From positions 81,229,168-81,293,167 of the forward strand of contig OX235270.1 in assembly GCA_944472135.2 (NCBI GenBank): 64,000 nt of DNA, read 5' to 3'. The translations under genes were made by a program, and so were the position numbers. This stretch comes from Trichobilharzia regenti. Its lineage: Eukaryota; Platyhelminthes; Trematoda; Strigeidida; Schistosomatidae. The notes beneath the pieces were generated by a model. That model was not told the origin of the DNA. It did no database searches and worked only from the letters and a program-made list of their open reading frames with translations. Shown here piece by piece: positions 1 through 11,939 of the stretch (position 1 is the first letter of the stretch; the number at the start of each line of letters is the position of its first letter).

Positions 1-2056
1 GTGATATGATCAATAATAATTCAAATCGACAGTCAATCACAAGTCATTCATGTGATTAAAAATTTTATCTGACAAACAAGATAGGAAACTAATGTTTTGC
101 ATACATATATACAACTTAAAAGGGATTAGACCTTGCCATTCATTATCACAGACGCTATAAGCAAAAGAGTGTGTGAGAGTTAGTCGGTCAGGTTGCTGAT
201 ATATGTATTCAGGAATGGATCGTACATACAAGGGTACATTTTCCCGCTTCTTGTAAGATCATTATTGACTGAAACACTTTTGTTAACAATTTTCTTTTAA
301 ATGTAATGAACTACTGGGTAGAATAAGTGTTTTGTCGTTTAAAATAGTGAACAATCTTTTGCGGATTGATAACCATTCACATCGAAGGTATACAATAGCA
401 GAAGTGTGAACAAATTAGATAATATGTTAAAATAAATAGATTAAGACAAACTTTATAATCCATGAGATATCCAAATACTGGCCTCAGATATTTATAGTAT
501 TTTAGGCAACTTGGATGAGACAAGAGAAACAAGTGAATCGACGGTTGGAGGTATTAAGTTATACAGCTTGAAACCGATGACACGAAGTCAGGTGGGATAA
601 TGAATATTCTTTATTGATTATGAACCTTCACACTTTTTTCAACTGACAGCATCATATTCACCCTCTTTTTGTCAAACTTTATTACTCGAGTAATGAAGTA
701 ACAGTACTGAAATTTTCTTCAGTCTATAAGCAACTACATTATATTTTGAAGTTCCTTACACTAAAAGCACGAAGTCCAGTGTTATAGGACATTTTAATTG
801 GTTAAGATCAAATATAATCATAAGAACCTAAGATATCCCAATAGAGTGAAAATAAATTCATTAAAATTATGCAGTTTTATTTTTTACATGTCTTGACAGT
901 TGAAGTTATACACTGAACATATCACTGTTACAACTATCTTAACAACTGCTTTAAATGTTAAAATATTTGAAACATAACTTGCTTTAATCACGTAGCTCTT
1001 GTCTAGGGCTTTTGATTTTTGCGATACTTATTAGAAGAGACTTAGTTGATCAGTCTCATATCAAATATTGAGTCCTTGTACAAAAGTCTCAATACTGCCT
1101 GTATTTAGATCTTGTTTATGTGTACTTATTATCATATACCTTTGTAATCCAGGGTGCGCGTCTGACACAACAGACTAATATGCTACGAAGAAATGTCCGC
1201 TCTTGTCCAGTGAATCAGCTTCTGGTAAAATATCTGTTGACTAAAACTTGCTAACAAAACACAACAGCCCAGAATTCGAAGCGATAAATCTTGCGTTAAG
1301 GATGACAGGAACATCATTCATTGTGTCTAGCACTAACATGCTATAAAAAAAAGACAAGTACACCCCCTGAATTCCACTACTGCTAGTTGCACATTCATCC
1401 ATAGATCTTATTTATTTTATATTGTAGTTCAAAATTAGAGTGGTCTAAATAATTATTTCGGCTCACCAATTTATGGGATTACTGAGTCAAGTATGTCTCT
1501 ATGCAGCACTGATCTTCACAAAGACCGCTCACTCGAGAATTTATGGTTGAAACATGCCAACGATCCATTTGTTCAAAGCTTCTCATCTTGAAAAACCAAT
1601 ATTGAGACTGTTTTCGGTTTTTGGCGTGCTGATACCACACCTACACTACTCAGCACCTGTCATTATTCTAAATACCGATTGCGAAGATTATGCCTACACT
1701 AACACAACATCTTTTTGATTCATCATCAAAGAAAACACTCCTAACCGACAATTTGACTAACCAGATATAGAAACGAAACACTACGTAAATTTTATGAAAT
1801 CATGATATTTTAGTTATTTTTTTTTCATTGAAAAAGTAGTGATGAAATTCTTTCCGTGAAGTATTTCGCTTCATTTTAGCTAAGCGATAGTGAAGACGAC
1901 GGATGTATTAATTCAAAGTAAATTGACTGTTGTGTAAAATAACTGTTTATCGGTTAAGCAATCAAAACTCGAATTCATTCGATGAACATTTCTTGTTTAT
2001 AAAGAAGTGTAGTTAAAGAAACAAACATTTGATGCTCTTCAATATTGAATAAGTGC

Positions 2057-2058
<2 letters not shown>
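1..2058. other. Intergenic, no gene seen
   Basis: AT-rich sequence with stops in all frames at short intervals. I see no protein family, RNA gene or clear repeat here. Confidence 0.5.

Positions 2059-2098
<40 letters not shown>
2059..2098. repeat. (AT)n microsatellite
   Basis: Uninterrupted AT dinucleotide run of about 20 units, directly upstream of the Penelope-like fragment. Confidence 0.95.
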
Positions 2099-2100
<2 letters not shown>

Positions 2101-2103
2101 TAT

Positions 2104-2563
2104 TCAATAAGGAATATTACAGACAAATTGGTGGTGTAGCTATGGATTCCCCATTAGGTCCAATCCCAGCTGATTTTTTCCTCGCTAAGTTAGAGAATGG
2201 ACCACTAAAAGGAGTAATTAATGACTTGGATTTCTACTATCAACATAAGGATGATACATTTCTGGTTATGAAAGACGAGAATGATGCAATGAACATCCTT
2301 GACAAGTTTAATGATACACATTCAGAAATAAACTTTACCACAGAGAAAGAAAGTAATGACAGTATCTCATTCCTAGACGTCTTCATGGCAAGGAAAGATG
2401 GCACACTAAAAAGGAGTGTGTATAGGAAACTTACAACAACAGATCAGTACACTCATTTTTTGGTTTTTGAGCCTTTGAAATATAAACGTAACCTGGTAAA
2501 GTGTCTGGTTCATAGAGCCAGGTTAGTCTGTTCAGACGACTGCCTCAATGAGATGCTTAAGAT
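2104..2563 (+). pseudogene. PLE reverse transcriptase fragment
   Basis: The reading frame starts in the conserved Q-GG-AMDSPLGP segment of PLE RTs (usually MGSPLGP). It continues through a catalytic-motif equivalent that reads HKDDTF in place of the usual Y(V/A)DDTF, then through an SISFLDV segment and the SVYRKxTxTDQYxHF segment. These motifs in this order are diagnostic of PLE RT domains. The frame is lost where the SINE begins at 2566. The altered residues before DD suggest decay. Confidence 0.85.
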
Positions 2564-2565
2564 GT

Positions 2566-2959
2566 GCGTCGGTGGCATAGTTGTTAGGGCTCTCGCCGAC
2601 CATGCACATGGTCCGAGGTTCGATCCCCTGCCGACGCACACCTGATATCTATGGTCGGCCTGAATAATTTGGGCTACCGATATCCATGCTGAAAATTCCA
2701 TACTTTTTTTTTTTTTGATTTACAGCTTGATTCCACACTGTATTTTTGGTACAAGTATGGAATTTTCAGCATGGATATCGGTAGCCCAAATTTTGCAGGC
2801 CAACCATAGATATCAGGTGTGCGTCGGTGCGGGCTCGAACCCCGGACCATGTGCATGGTCGGCGAGAGTCCTAACCACTGTGCCACCGACGCACTTGTAC
2901 CAAGAATACAATGCGGAATCAAGCTGTAAATCAAAAATCAATCAAAAATCAAAAAAATT
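2566..2959 (+). mobile_element. tRNA-derived SINE (family 1), interrupted
   Basis: The head begins GCGTCGGTGG, with A-box-like and B-box-like (GGTTCGATCCC) segments and a 7-bp acceptor-like pairing GCGTCGG/CCGACGC. The family tail follows (cacctgatatct..., gaaaattcca). The tail is interrupted at about 2703 by a - strand copy of the same SINE and resumes at 2893 (cttgtaccaagaatac..., A-rich end). Other copies are at 41403 and 56746. Confidence 0.88.
2704..2892 (-). mobile_element. tRNA-derived SINE (family 1), nested copy
   Basis: Reverse-oriented full copy of the same SINE. On the + strand it starts with its T-rich tail and ends with CCACCGACGC. It is flanked by ACTT on both sides (2702-2705 and 2893-2896), a short target duplication. 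It sits inside the tail of the + strand SINE. Confidence 0.85.
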
Positions 2960-3566
2960 AGAGAATTACTTAGAAAATGGTTACTTAGATAAACTCATTG
3001 AGAAAAATATGAATTCAGCACCTAGGAGAGTCAGAATGACAACAGTTCCGAAAAAACCAATGTTTATAAGACTGCAGTTCCTCAGTGACAACATCAGTGA
3101 AATAATAACACAGCGCCTGAAGAATGCAGTTAAAAGAGCTTATTATGCAGCAGAGGTACGTTGTCTCTTCACAACTACCCCTATTCTACGTTCAAGAAAT
3201 AAGGATAAACTACCTCTTCTGTGTGTATCTACCAGTTTGACTGCAGCTGCGGAGCCAGCTACATTAGGCAGGTTCATCATCGTATTTTCTGAACATCATC
3301 CAACATGATTAGGCAAGGGACAAACAAGATTTATTCGTAGCTGTATTTTAGCACACCTTGTAGGTAGTGAGCATAAGGTTGATGTTAATACAGTACCTAA
3401 AATTATCTATCGCATTCCTACTAATCTTAATTATGCTCTACGAGTTTGTCTCCTACAGACAGCTGAAGCAATCGGAATCCACCTGAAGAAGCCAAACCTG
3501 TGTGTTCAGAAGAAATTTGTACAGCCACTTTCCTTGCCTTGGCCATCATTACATGAATGTACAAAC
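2960..3566 (+). pseudogene. PLE GIY-YIG endonuclease region
   Basis: Continuation of the Penelope-like element after the SINE. It reads through an ITQRLKNAVKRAYYAAEV segment, then a remnant of the GIY-YIG core around TLGRFIIVFSEHHP, an in-frame stop, and a C-terminal segment ending VQPLSLPW. The - strand PLE fragment at 45549-46043 ends in ITQPLSLSW, which matches. The GIY/YIG tyrosines are lost, so nuclease activity is not expected. Confidence 0.8.
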
Positions 3567-3704
3567 CGAACTAATTCGCCCCCCTCCCCTAAACCTTTAA
3601 AATTATAAAAATTATAATTCTCCAAGTTATTTTATTTTTTCTGACCACTTCATCTTTAATTACGTGTTCTCCTTGTAAAATTAATTTCTAACCATTTCTC
3701 TCCA

Positions 3705-3870
3705 AAGGTGACATGGAGGAGATCGTGTGAAGAGGAGCTGAAACAGTATGGACTAACATGGATGCAGGTGAAAAGTACAGCATAAGACAGAAGCAAGTGG
3801 AGACGTGCAGTTGAAGCCCTATGTTCCACTAGGAACCCATGGGAACAATAATATAATAATAATTTCTACC
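3705..3870 (+). mobile_element. RTE-like retrotransposon 3' end
   Basis: Translates to the last part of the ORF of an RTE (SR2-like) element: TWRRSCEEELKQ... and a KWRRAVEALCSTRNP ending. It is followed by the ataataataat tail seen on the other RTE copies in this window (near 44280 and 61790). It is 5'-truncated. Confidence 0.8.
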
Positions 3871-4630
3871 TTTTAAATGTGTATTGATTTTCTTCGTTTA
3901 TTATCAACCTATTGACATTTTGACACTGACTAGTTATTCTTAACAAATATATCGCCACTTTATTGGTAAACTGTTGTGTATTATAATAAAAATGCTCTGT
4001 GTGTATATTAGAGTAGAGCCAGAGATGAGGATCTAATTGAAAAGTAAATATTTCTTCGCTCAATCTTTCTGTTTGCTAAATGTCTAAATGGGGATTTTTT
4101 TCTATATTTATCAAAATGAAATCTTATCCATAAGGGGACAAGTTACTTAACCCAGTGGAAACATAAAACTACTATCTTTGATTATTATACGACTTGTAGG
4201 TACTAATCACAGAATATTTGGAAACTGTACTGTCCGGTTTTTGTTCCCAATAGCTCTGCAATTCGCTTCAATTAGTGATTAAAACTGTATTGATATGAAC
4301 TGACTTCCATAAACCACATAGATGTAGAGGTTAGTAATAATAGTTTCCCATTTCTTCATCCCTTTTCTTGACAAGCTATCTGTTATGTTACTAGAACAGC
4401 TGTGAAAAAAAGGTATGTTATTTCCCTACCAAAATACATAGTAATTAGAAAAAATTATAAAACTTTTTAAACCAATTAAAATGGAAATTTTTCAACTCTT
4501 AAACAGATATATTAAAGAGGTGTGTTAATGAAACATACATTTAAAAATGAAAATTATGCTGGTGACGCAGAAATGGTAACAAACCTTAAATTTGTTTTCA
4601 AGTATTAGTTGGTAGAGAATTGATTGATTG
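3871..4630. other. No gene seen
   Basis: AT-rich filler between two mobile-element remnants. No coding or RNA signal recognised. Confidence 0.4.
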
Positions 4631-4800
4631 GTGACAGGATTTCATCATGACCTGACATTGGTTAGAGAAACACTGGAAAACCTGGGAGTAATGGACAGTT
4701 GTTTCATACCAGTTAGGAACTTTTCATCGGTACGCACCCATCGCCAGGGTTCAATCTCGGTAGCTAGGAGTCGCGCTACGTCGTGAATTTGCAGAAGTTG
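4631..4800 (-). mobile_element. SINE-like repeat, inverted partner
   Basis: Reverse-oriented copy of the SINE tail that lies at 4915-5001 on the + strand. Shared segments include gatttcatcatga, ggttagagaaac and cctgggagta with their complements on the right. It is truncated or diverged at its head. Confidence 0.65.
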
Positions 4801-4830
4801 AAATTCCGGGGCCATTGGATTGGGTCCCAG

Positions 4831-5001
4831 TGGCTTAATGGTCTGCGAGCTAGCGTTGTAACCAGTAGGTCCTTGGTTCGAACTCTGGTGGGTGAGTACT
4901 GCTGAAAAGTCACAAACTAGGATGAAACAGCTTTCCAGTACTCCCAGGTCTTCCAGTGGTTCTCTAACCAACGTCAGCTCATGATGAAATCCTGTCACCT
5001 T
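4831..5001 (+). mobile_element. tRNA-derived SINE (family 3)
   Basis: tRNA-like head with an A-box-like segment (TGGCTTAATGG) and a B box (GGTTCGAACTC). It is followed by a non-tRNA tail through ctcatgatgaaatcctgtca. With the - strand copy at 4631-4800 it makes an inverted repeat of about 370 bp that could fold back. Its tail differs from the other SINEs in the window. Confidence 0.65.
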
Positions 5002-5149
5002 TAAATTTGTGTTCACTGACTATAACTGAGAAAACACAATACTACAGTGACACATTTTACTAACCATATGCATATAAGTTTTGCTAAGCATACAGTTAAT
5101 ATACGTAGTGTTAATATGGGAAAATAGAATCTGGATACTGTGGTAGAGC

Positions 5150-5310
5150 ATAATTCTGAAGTAGAATAGTTTTATTTGTTATAGCACACAGTGATATCAC
5201 ACTGACATGATTATGAACACCAAAATTCACTCGAAACGTTATCAAGAAGTAAATCACCCCGTATCAGTGTGTTATATCAAAAAAAAGTATTCTGTTGTGG
5301 AATCATACCA
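5150..5310. repeat. Fold-back (MITE-like) element
   Basis: Imperfect inverted repeat: attctgaagtagaatag... on the left is mirrored by ...gtattctgttgtggaat on the right, with internal CTCGAAACG and cacagtg segments. Related copies or halves lie at 21385-21480, 25906-25984, 36185-36342, 38840-38900 and 42208-42386. No transposase is inside. Confidence 0.55.
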
Positions 5311-7530
5311 TTTGCATACTATAGATAAATTGTAAAAATCTGAGACAATTTAAAGGTAGACGAAATACCCATAAAATGATTAGTTGTCAAATACACTATT
5401 TCGAACGACCTCCATCGAAAGAGTGCACAAGTTGAAAACAGAAGCACTTCAAAAACAGTGTAAACAACATTCGAAATCCTGTCACTAAAAGATCACTTGA
5501 ACTTTGCTGCCTGAATTTTGTAGTAAAAAGATGCTCAGCACTAAGAGGGTAATATAAGCGACAATAACGAAAGGTTTATCACAATACTGGGTCTTCAAAA
5601 GGAGAAAATATAACTAGATGAATTAACACAAGCAAGTGGTGTTACAAGAAGAGAGATAGAATACACTTGTGAAAGCTTATTTTACGACCCCTATTTTCCA
5701 CGCTGAAATCGGTGAAGTTGTTTTCAGGCTAATGAACTATAATCACATATACACAAAAAAATAAAGGTGCTAATAGTGAGAATAGGACTAACAAGCAACG
5801 GATATTAAAGCATCCATATAAGAGCAAATAAACATTTCAAATAATGCTACGTGATGATCTTTACATGTGTATGTCAAGCGGAAGATTATTAGTGAAAAGA
5901 CAAATGAAAAAAAACGCAATCAAAAATTGCGAAGCGCAACAATACAAAGGACTATGTAGCAAGGTTGGTGAAGGACAAACAGAGTTAGATATGAATGTAT
6001 GGGTGCTACCACAATCAACTCAACTATTTCGCCAGAAAAGGAGATTATCTAATCTTTTTTACAGAATTCACTAGAAGCAAATGTATAATTAGTACTTCTG
6101 ATGTAAAAAACGAGAAGTTTCTTTGCTTTGTTACAAGAAAGTGATAGGAAGGTATTTAAATTTAACAAGTAGTATAATAAAACTTCGCCGAAATTTACAT
6201 GAAACAGTAGCGCAAATCTAGAAATCAGCGCATTAAATCACGAACATACCAAAATAAGGGGGTTTTTAATGACATAAACCCTTGTAATCGTCTGGGATTT
6301 TCGGGTTCACCTTCGTAAAGGCATCTAATAATTCACTTGCTTTAATTTATCTTAAAAACAGCTTGTAGAATAACTTTGTCATCTTTTGTAGTTAATACGA
6401 GTTATCTATGGCATAAATACATTTGTCAAAGCGAAGCAAAATATAGACCAGAAATGTCAACGACAACAATCTATATTTTCAACAGTTAGTTACTGATATA
6501 CTTTTAAATACTTCTCATCCATGAAATTACTGAAGCATTTCCATAAACTAACTAGGTGTGAGATCACGTCTCTTCTCACTTAACAGACAACTTTAATGAG
6601 CCTAAAGGTGATGAATAAGACGGAATTCAGTAATTCAAATAGTTGGATATAAGCGTTTGCGAAATCTAAAATAATAACAGTATTTACAAATGTTATCTTT
6701 ATTTGTTGGCGTTTAAAGCATAATTTCAAATAATAGATCTCGGGCTTACCGACACTGGAAACATCCTCTTCATTGATAATTTCACCATTGATATCGACCA
6801 ATTGCCAAGCTCTCATCATTATTCGTATGTTACGGATTATTACTCTTTCTGAAAATAAGTATATTTATCTCACAATGAAGACTTCCATTTTACCAAGTTT
6901 TTTTTGTTTATTTTAACCAAATGATTAAAAATCTTAGACTAGAAACCATTATGGTTGTACGTAATAAAAACAAACTGATTATTTCAAAAAGGTGGATATA
7001 GTTTACTGATAAGTGGATTTTCCAAACACTATGTGAATGTATTTCAAAATAAAAGAAGTTTAAAATCGACTCTGCCTATGGAAATTAAAATAATTTATTT
7101 GATAAAATTGACTAAAACCTTGTGAGATGTGAACTTGTTTTAGTAGCCCGTTTTTTAAGGACATCATTGCTTTATCAATCTTCTGCTATGCGAGGGATTT
7201 AAACGACTGTTTTAATGATGCATTGGAGTAACATTTGTGAGCAAAAGGTTCTTCAGAACTCCAAATTATCTCACAGAACCACTTTTCTTACCATTAAGAA
7301 GACTAAACCATCAACTTGTTCCGATAACACTTTCAACTTGTAGTATACCATTTTAAACTAACTTGTAAATATATCGTTTTAAGCTTTCCACTTTTCATCT
7401 TGAACTCGCATCATCCTGTTTTAAACATACTTTGAACAAAAAGTGATTTTAGTGAATCCTAAATTAAATTCCTTGGGGAACACAAGCATTGTACAGCTTT
7501 GCACAAAAGTGCGTCAGTACAAGTTTCCAC
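5311..7530. other. No gene seen
   Basis: Only short open frames with no recognisable family; AT-rich. One of 76 codons at 5844-6074 has no family resemblance and no promoter context. Confidence 0.4.
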
Positions 7531-7638
7531 ATTTCTTTATTCTGCACAAACCACCGTTGTTCTTGCTTTGTTCAAATTCATCAAGGGGAATAAATGCTGT
7601 TTAAATAACATTGCATCAATATTAATAATATCAATGGA

Positions 7639-7863
7639 TTACATTTCGATAGTAACAACAACACTGAATATCAGGAAAATTAGGGAAAATACAAATTCAT
7701 GAATTAGTCTCCAGCGAAGGCCGGCCAGGGCAATAGTAGTAGTTGGACTTGCTTCTTCTTCACAGAGCACCGGTTGTTTCAGGCGAATTGCCTTTACTGT
7801 TTGAAGTATGAGGTACCTCGAATTCTTTAGCAATTTATTTCTCAATGCTGGCTTCGTGACCAT
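7639..7863 (-). CDS. Candidate small hypothetical ORF
   Basis: An ATG-initiated frame of 74 codons. The first about 55 residues are basic and polar, ending near LAGLRWRLIHEF. The last about 19 residues are hydrophobic (FVFSLIFLIFSVVVTI) and could be a membrane segment or read-through of an intron that begins GTATTT. On the - strand upstream there is a TATATA-containing stretch near 8012-8022 followed by higher-GC sequence, which looks somewhat promoter-like. No homologue is recognised, codon support is weak, and it may be spurious. Confidence 0.25.
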   Translation of the reverse strand: MVTKPALRNKLLKNSRYLILQTVKAIRLKQPVLCEEEASPTTTIALAGLRWRLIHEFVFSLIFLIFSVVVTIEM

Positions 7864-10063
7864 TTTTGACCTGGTAGTGTCATATCGAACTGCTGGTTTT
7901 CACTACACCTTTATTGAGCCGCACTGGTAGATGTTTTATAGCAAGGAAAATCAAGTTCCTGAGGCGACGGCTGAAATAAAACGCGCTCCACAACCGCAGT
8001 TGAAATGGTATATATAATTGGAGGTGGCTAGTCTAGTTACTTAACCTTTCAATCGAGGAATAACCACCAAAATTACTGCGGAACTGAGTAAGAGTCCAGA
8101 TTTCGTGATCACTGAGTGTAATATGCCTCATTTACATTAACTCGAAGCACAACACTGGTAGGATAATTTCAAATACAAGCGATTATTGGGCTTATGAACA
8201 CAATAGTAAATCTCTCGTATCATGTTCTACAGAATTACCAGCTTATTTTTCGCGAATGATCTGCATATGATCAAGTAGACCCAAGTTCTGGAGTTAGAGA
8301 ACTGAGGAAGAAACGCTAACAAGTAACTTCATCACCAGTAAATTAAAAAGCTAGACATAACTACACAGTCCTTAAGAAGATATCTACACTATTTCATGGG
8401 AAAACCAAATTTAGCTTAAACTTAAAAAGAAAAATCAAATGAAAAGATACCCAAGCTTTCTTATGATAAATAAATGTGTTATCTACCTAAAATAAACCCA
8501 CTATGTACTGACATAAGGTTGGCTATTCCTAAAAAGAGCACTGGAAGACTTATTAATGAGACAAGATTTTAAAAATAGGGCCTGAAGCTCAAATAAAGCA
8601 GTGCCCATAGAGCTTAATAATAACCTAGTCCTCACATGCATCCTAATCAATTGAAATGATATACTAATAAGAATACATAACACAAACTAAAACATTTAAT
8701 TCGAAGCAAAAGAGAATTCCACCATTCATTTGTGACCCAGTGGACCATGTTACAGTATATAAACTATTAAACCAATTATTATATAAGGTGAAACATAATG
8801 TAGAATCTTTTTGTGCAATATACAAAACATACATGATGCTTACTGGTGCAGTACGCGTTGAGACCAGAAGAAATACTGACAAATCTCCACAGACAGCCTA
8901 ATAATAACAGAGGAAAGCAACGACCTTGAATCAGCTGTGTTAAACTCGAAATTGATTGGTTCTTTTTTTCAAAATTACAACAATGGTTTTTGTTATTGAC
9001 TATTATAAACAAACAAGGTCAACAGCCTAACTACAAGCCACAAATTTCAAGTCAGCAGTGTATAACTATAAAATGAAGCTGCACTTTACTTGCTTTTAGG
9101 AGCTCAGACTAGTCAACCATTCTCTTGAGTTTTGGAATCTACAATATTATGATTTTATTCTGGATTGATACATCATCCACTAGCAAGTCAGTTGGTAGAG
9201 TCAAAATAATAGGGCTGGTTTTGTAATTTCCTGCGGGGTGAATCATATCTACTGATTGTTTCGGCAGTGATAAATCTGTGAAAAAGGAGAAAATGAATTT
9301 CGAAAAGGGCCAAAATTACGATCTTGGTGTAATGGTATTGAAGTCAGACAAGGCACGTTCCCATTAGCTGGTTTGTGCAGCGACATTAAATCTGAGTAGG
9401 ATTGTGAAAGGCAAAGAAAACACAATAAAATCCGGGGGTTATGTAAGTAATGTTCTCAGGAATCCTTAAAGCACTTAATATAACCTATCTCGCCTCTTTT
9501 TATGATCAGCAGTATTACAGGTTTTCTTAAACCGGGTCTTGTAGTAGGACATTTGGAGTTAGAAGATAGGTAAATATGGGAAAAAGCATCAAGCATAAAG
9601 TATTCGTAGGAGATTAATGTCTCATACAACACAGAGACCTAGGGGTGGAAACCAACAATTTGGAAGAAGAAGCGGTCAGCACAGGATATAGGACATAGAG
9701 ACGACTTAGGTTAAGACATTAAAACACCAACAGCAAGCACCGACAACAGAAGAAAGTATGTTTCTCACCTATGCAGAGAGCATCCTCCTAATTTAAAGGC
9801 GAGAATGTCAAAGTCAAAGCCCGAAAAGCATGTGAAATCAGCGGGAAAATCTAGTGCAGTCGACAATAAGTACATCATTCGGACAATGAAAACTTATGTC
9901 ATAGCAGTGCTTCTCTTTCAAAGAATTACTTTGTCAACAGAGGGTTTTCCAATAGACTTGAAACTTTCACTAATAGTGGTCCCCGCTGGTCCGATATTGA
10001 TGATTAAATGGCCAGGACAAATTTACAAAAAAAGAACTGTAGAAACACACCAACCCAGACATA
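7864..10063. other. Mostly unassigned
   Basis: No supported gene. The stretch 9300-10063 is richer in G and A and has an 89-codon frame at 9805-10074 that runs into the LTR. It may be part of an older repeat into which the LTR element inserted, but I cannot name it. Confidence 0.35.
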
Positions 10064-10435
10064 TGTCAATGTAGTTGAAGATTGAACGATCAATACATGG
10101 TTGTTTGCTCAAACCCAACATCCCCAATTTTCGCGCAGGCATCAATACACCAGTCATCGTCTCATCGGTCGCTGTTCAGAACCAAGTCAGGAGACAACCG
10201 TCAGAAGTAATATTGTGATTTACTATTGTAATATTTGTTCATAGACCCTAGTTTTAAAGCTTAATTTTAAAGTTGGCTATATGTTGGTGTTACAATAAAG
10301 AATTCTCGAGTGGCCAATAGGTGTTTTGGTTTTTTCGTCCGTTATTACTAAGCGTTTCTGAGAAACTTCAAGGAACAGCGTGAGTCCCAGCGTAGCAAGA
10401 GTTGGCCATTGACGGTTTACGAAACGAGGCTGACA
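10064..10435 (+). repeat. 5' LTR of outer element
   Basis: 372 bp, TGTCAATG...GGCTGACA, with the 5-bp terminal inversion TGTCA/TGACA and an internal AATAAA (gttacaataaagaa) as polyadenylation signal. Its partner is the split 3' LTR. Confidence 0.88.
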
Positions 10436-10610
10436 GTTTCTGACAGTGAAGTCAGCTTCTGACGGCGGAAACATTTTCTCACAGTGAAGATTCAGGTAGC
10501 TGGTGACAGTTTGGATAGTCACCATTCATCTTTTCTGGTGCCAGTCAAGTCTTCTTCGAACAAGCAAAATCTGGAATATTTTGGAATCGGTTCAAGTTCA
10601 ACAATGCCTG
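10436..10610 (+). pseudogene. Outer element leader and gag start
   Basis: From the LTR to the insertion point. A frame reading SLDSHHSSFLVPVKSS..., then GIGSSSTMP, matches the - strand copy upstream of its MPGSKK. The first in-frame ATG is at 10604, and the frame is cut after ATGCCTG by the inner element. The upstream frame is conserved in both copies but begins with no ATG, so it may be leader or non-AUG coding. Confidence 0.7.
10606..10610. repeat. Target duplication GCCTG, left
   Basis: GCCTG immediately left of the inner LTR, repeated at 14402-14406. Five-base duplications fit BEL/Pao-type integration. Confidence 0.85.
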
Positions 10611-10974
10611 TGTCAGTCTCGTCTCATAAACCGTTAATGCCCAGCTCTCGCTACGCTCGGGCCCACGCTGTTCCTTTGAGTTTCAGAAACGCTTAGTAAT
10701 AACGGACGCAAAAACCAAAACACCGATCTGCTGCTTGTTATTTCTTTATTGTTACACCAACATATAAAAGGAATAAACGAACTAAGCAAACTAAGGTCTG
10801 AAAACTGATATTACAATAATAAATCATTGTTACTTCTGACGATGTTTCACTCTTCTTTCTGAACAGCGACCGATGAGACGATGACTGTCGTATTGATGCC
10901 TCCGCGAAAATTGGGGAAGTTGGTTTTGAGCAAACAACCAAGAATCAATCGTTCAATCTTCAACTCCATTGACA
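10611..10974 (-). repeat. 3' LTR of inner element
   Basis: 364 bp, TGTCAGTC...CATTGACA as read on the + strand. Nearly identical to 14038-14401. Reverse-complement AATAAA at the 'tttattgtta' site. Just inside lies CTCCCCGGC, the complement of a GCCGGGGAG polypurine tract. Confidence 0.9.
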
Positions 10975-11508
10975 CTCCCCGGCAAAATACGGATCCAACC
11001 CTTTTTTCCTTCACGACCAATACACGTTGACTTGGATGCAAAGTGACCATGGCAGGACCTCACGAGACCCTACGCACATCCTCTTAATTACTCACTACCA
11101 ATTACCATTGAAATCGCTTGTCACTCATTCTGCCTCAGTTCTAGTAGCGGTGACGCATGCGAGCCTCAGTCGTTTACACTCTTTCTCCCCGGCGTGTCGG
11201 ACCGCAGCTAACAATTATCTCCGTGTGCATTTCATTCTCAGCAATAGCCTAGCCTCCCCGGCGTATACGACCCATCTGCTGTCTCTAACATCAATCAATT
11301 CATTCACGGATGTAGAAGACTAGAAACAACTTCAGAAGTAATCACGACGAAAATTTTAACAAAATTATGCAATAAAAACAAGGCACGAAAACAACGAGTA
11401 AACACAACTGATCCAAAATCACAAATTGCGAAGACACACCACACGTATACACAAACAGTACAAATAACCTCGCGGATCATGTCTTGGTGGAATTATTTTG
11501 AAGAATTG

Positions 11509-11939
11509 GAGGACTTACACCAGTACGCCTACAACCCTTCACAGGTTGACGATTGTAAGTTGTGGAATGTCCAGACACAAACAAGATTAACCAACAATTA
11601 CATCAATTGGAACTCACACAACTATTTAACACAAACATATGTACAATCAACACATCAAATGTTGTGGATTCTGACACGACAAACTACCCTTGAAGAACTG
11701 TAGGACTTACAGCAGTACGCCTACATTCCTTCTCAGGTTGATGATCCAAGTGGAAGTCGTCCGGACACAAACAGAATTACCAACAGCTAGATGACAGATG
11801 ATATCAATTCAGTATATACAATATGAACATATGTACAAAATCACACACCAAGCACATTGGACTGCTCATTGATGCGCTACCCTTTGAAGAATTGTAGGAC
11901 TTACACCAGTACGCCTACAACCCTTCTCAGGTTGACGCC
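11509..11939 (-). repeat. Tandem ~193-bp repeats, inner element
   Basis: Three units marked by GTACGCCTACA..CCTTC.CAGGTTG, with the motif ending at 11548, 11740 and 11934 (spacing 192 and 194). They lie between ORF2 and the 3' LTR. The outer element has the same three-unit array at 16371-16957. Confidence 0.85.

Larger units (their letters stand above)
2104..3575 (+). mobile_element. Penelope-like retroelement, broken
   Basis: Remnant of a Penelope-like element (PLE). It has the C-terminal half of the reverse transcriptase, then a linker, then a degraded GIY-YIG endonuclease, the domain order typical of PLEs. The two halves are split by a SINE insertion (2566-2959) that itself holds a second SINE. 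An in-frame stop follows the conserved EHHP segment near 3307, and the 5' part of the RT is missing. A second PLE remnant lies on the - strand at 45549-46200. It is not functional. Confidence 0.85.

Noticed and set aside
9805..10074. 89-codon gene before the LTR
   Set aside because: The frame ends inside the 5' LTR and has no recognised family; probably chance or part of an older repeat.
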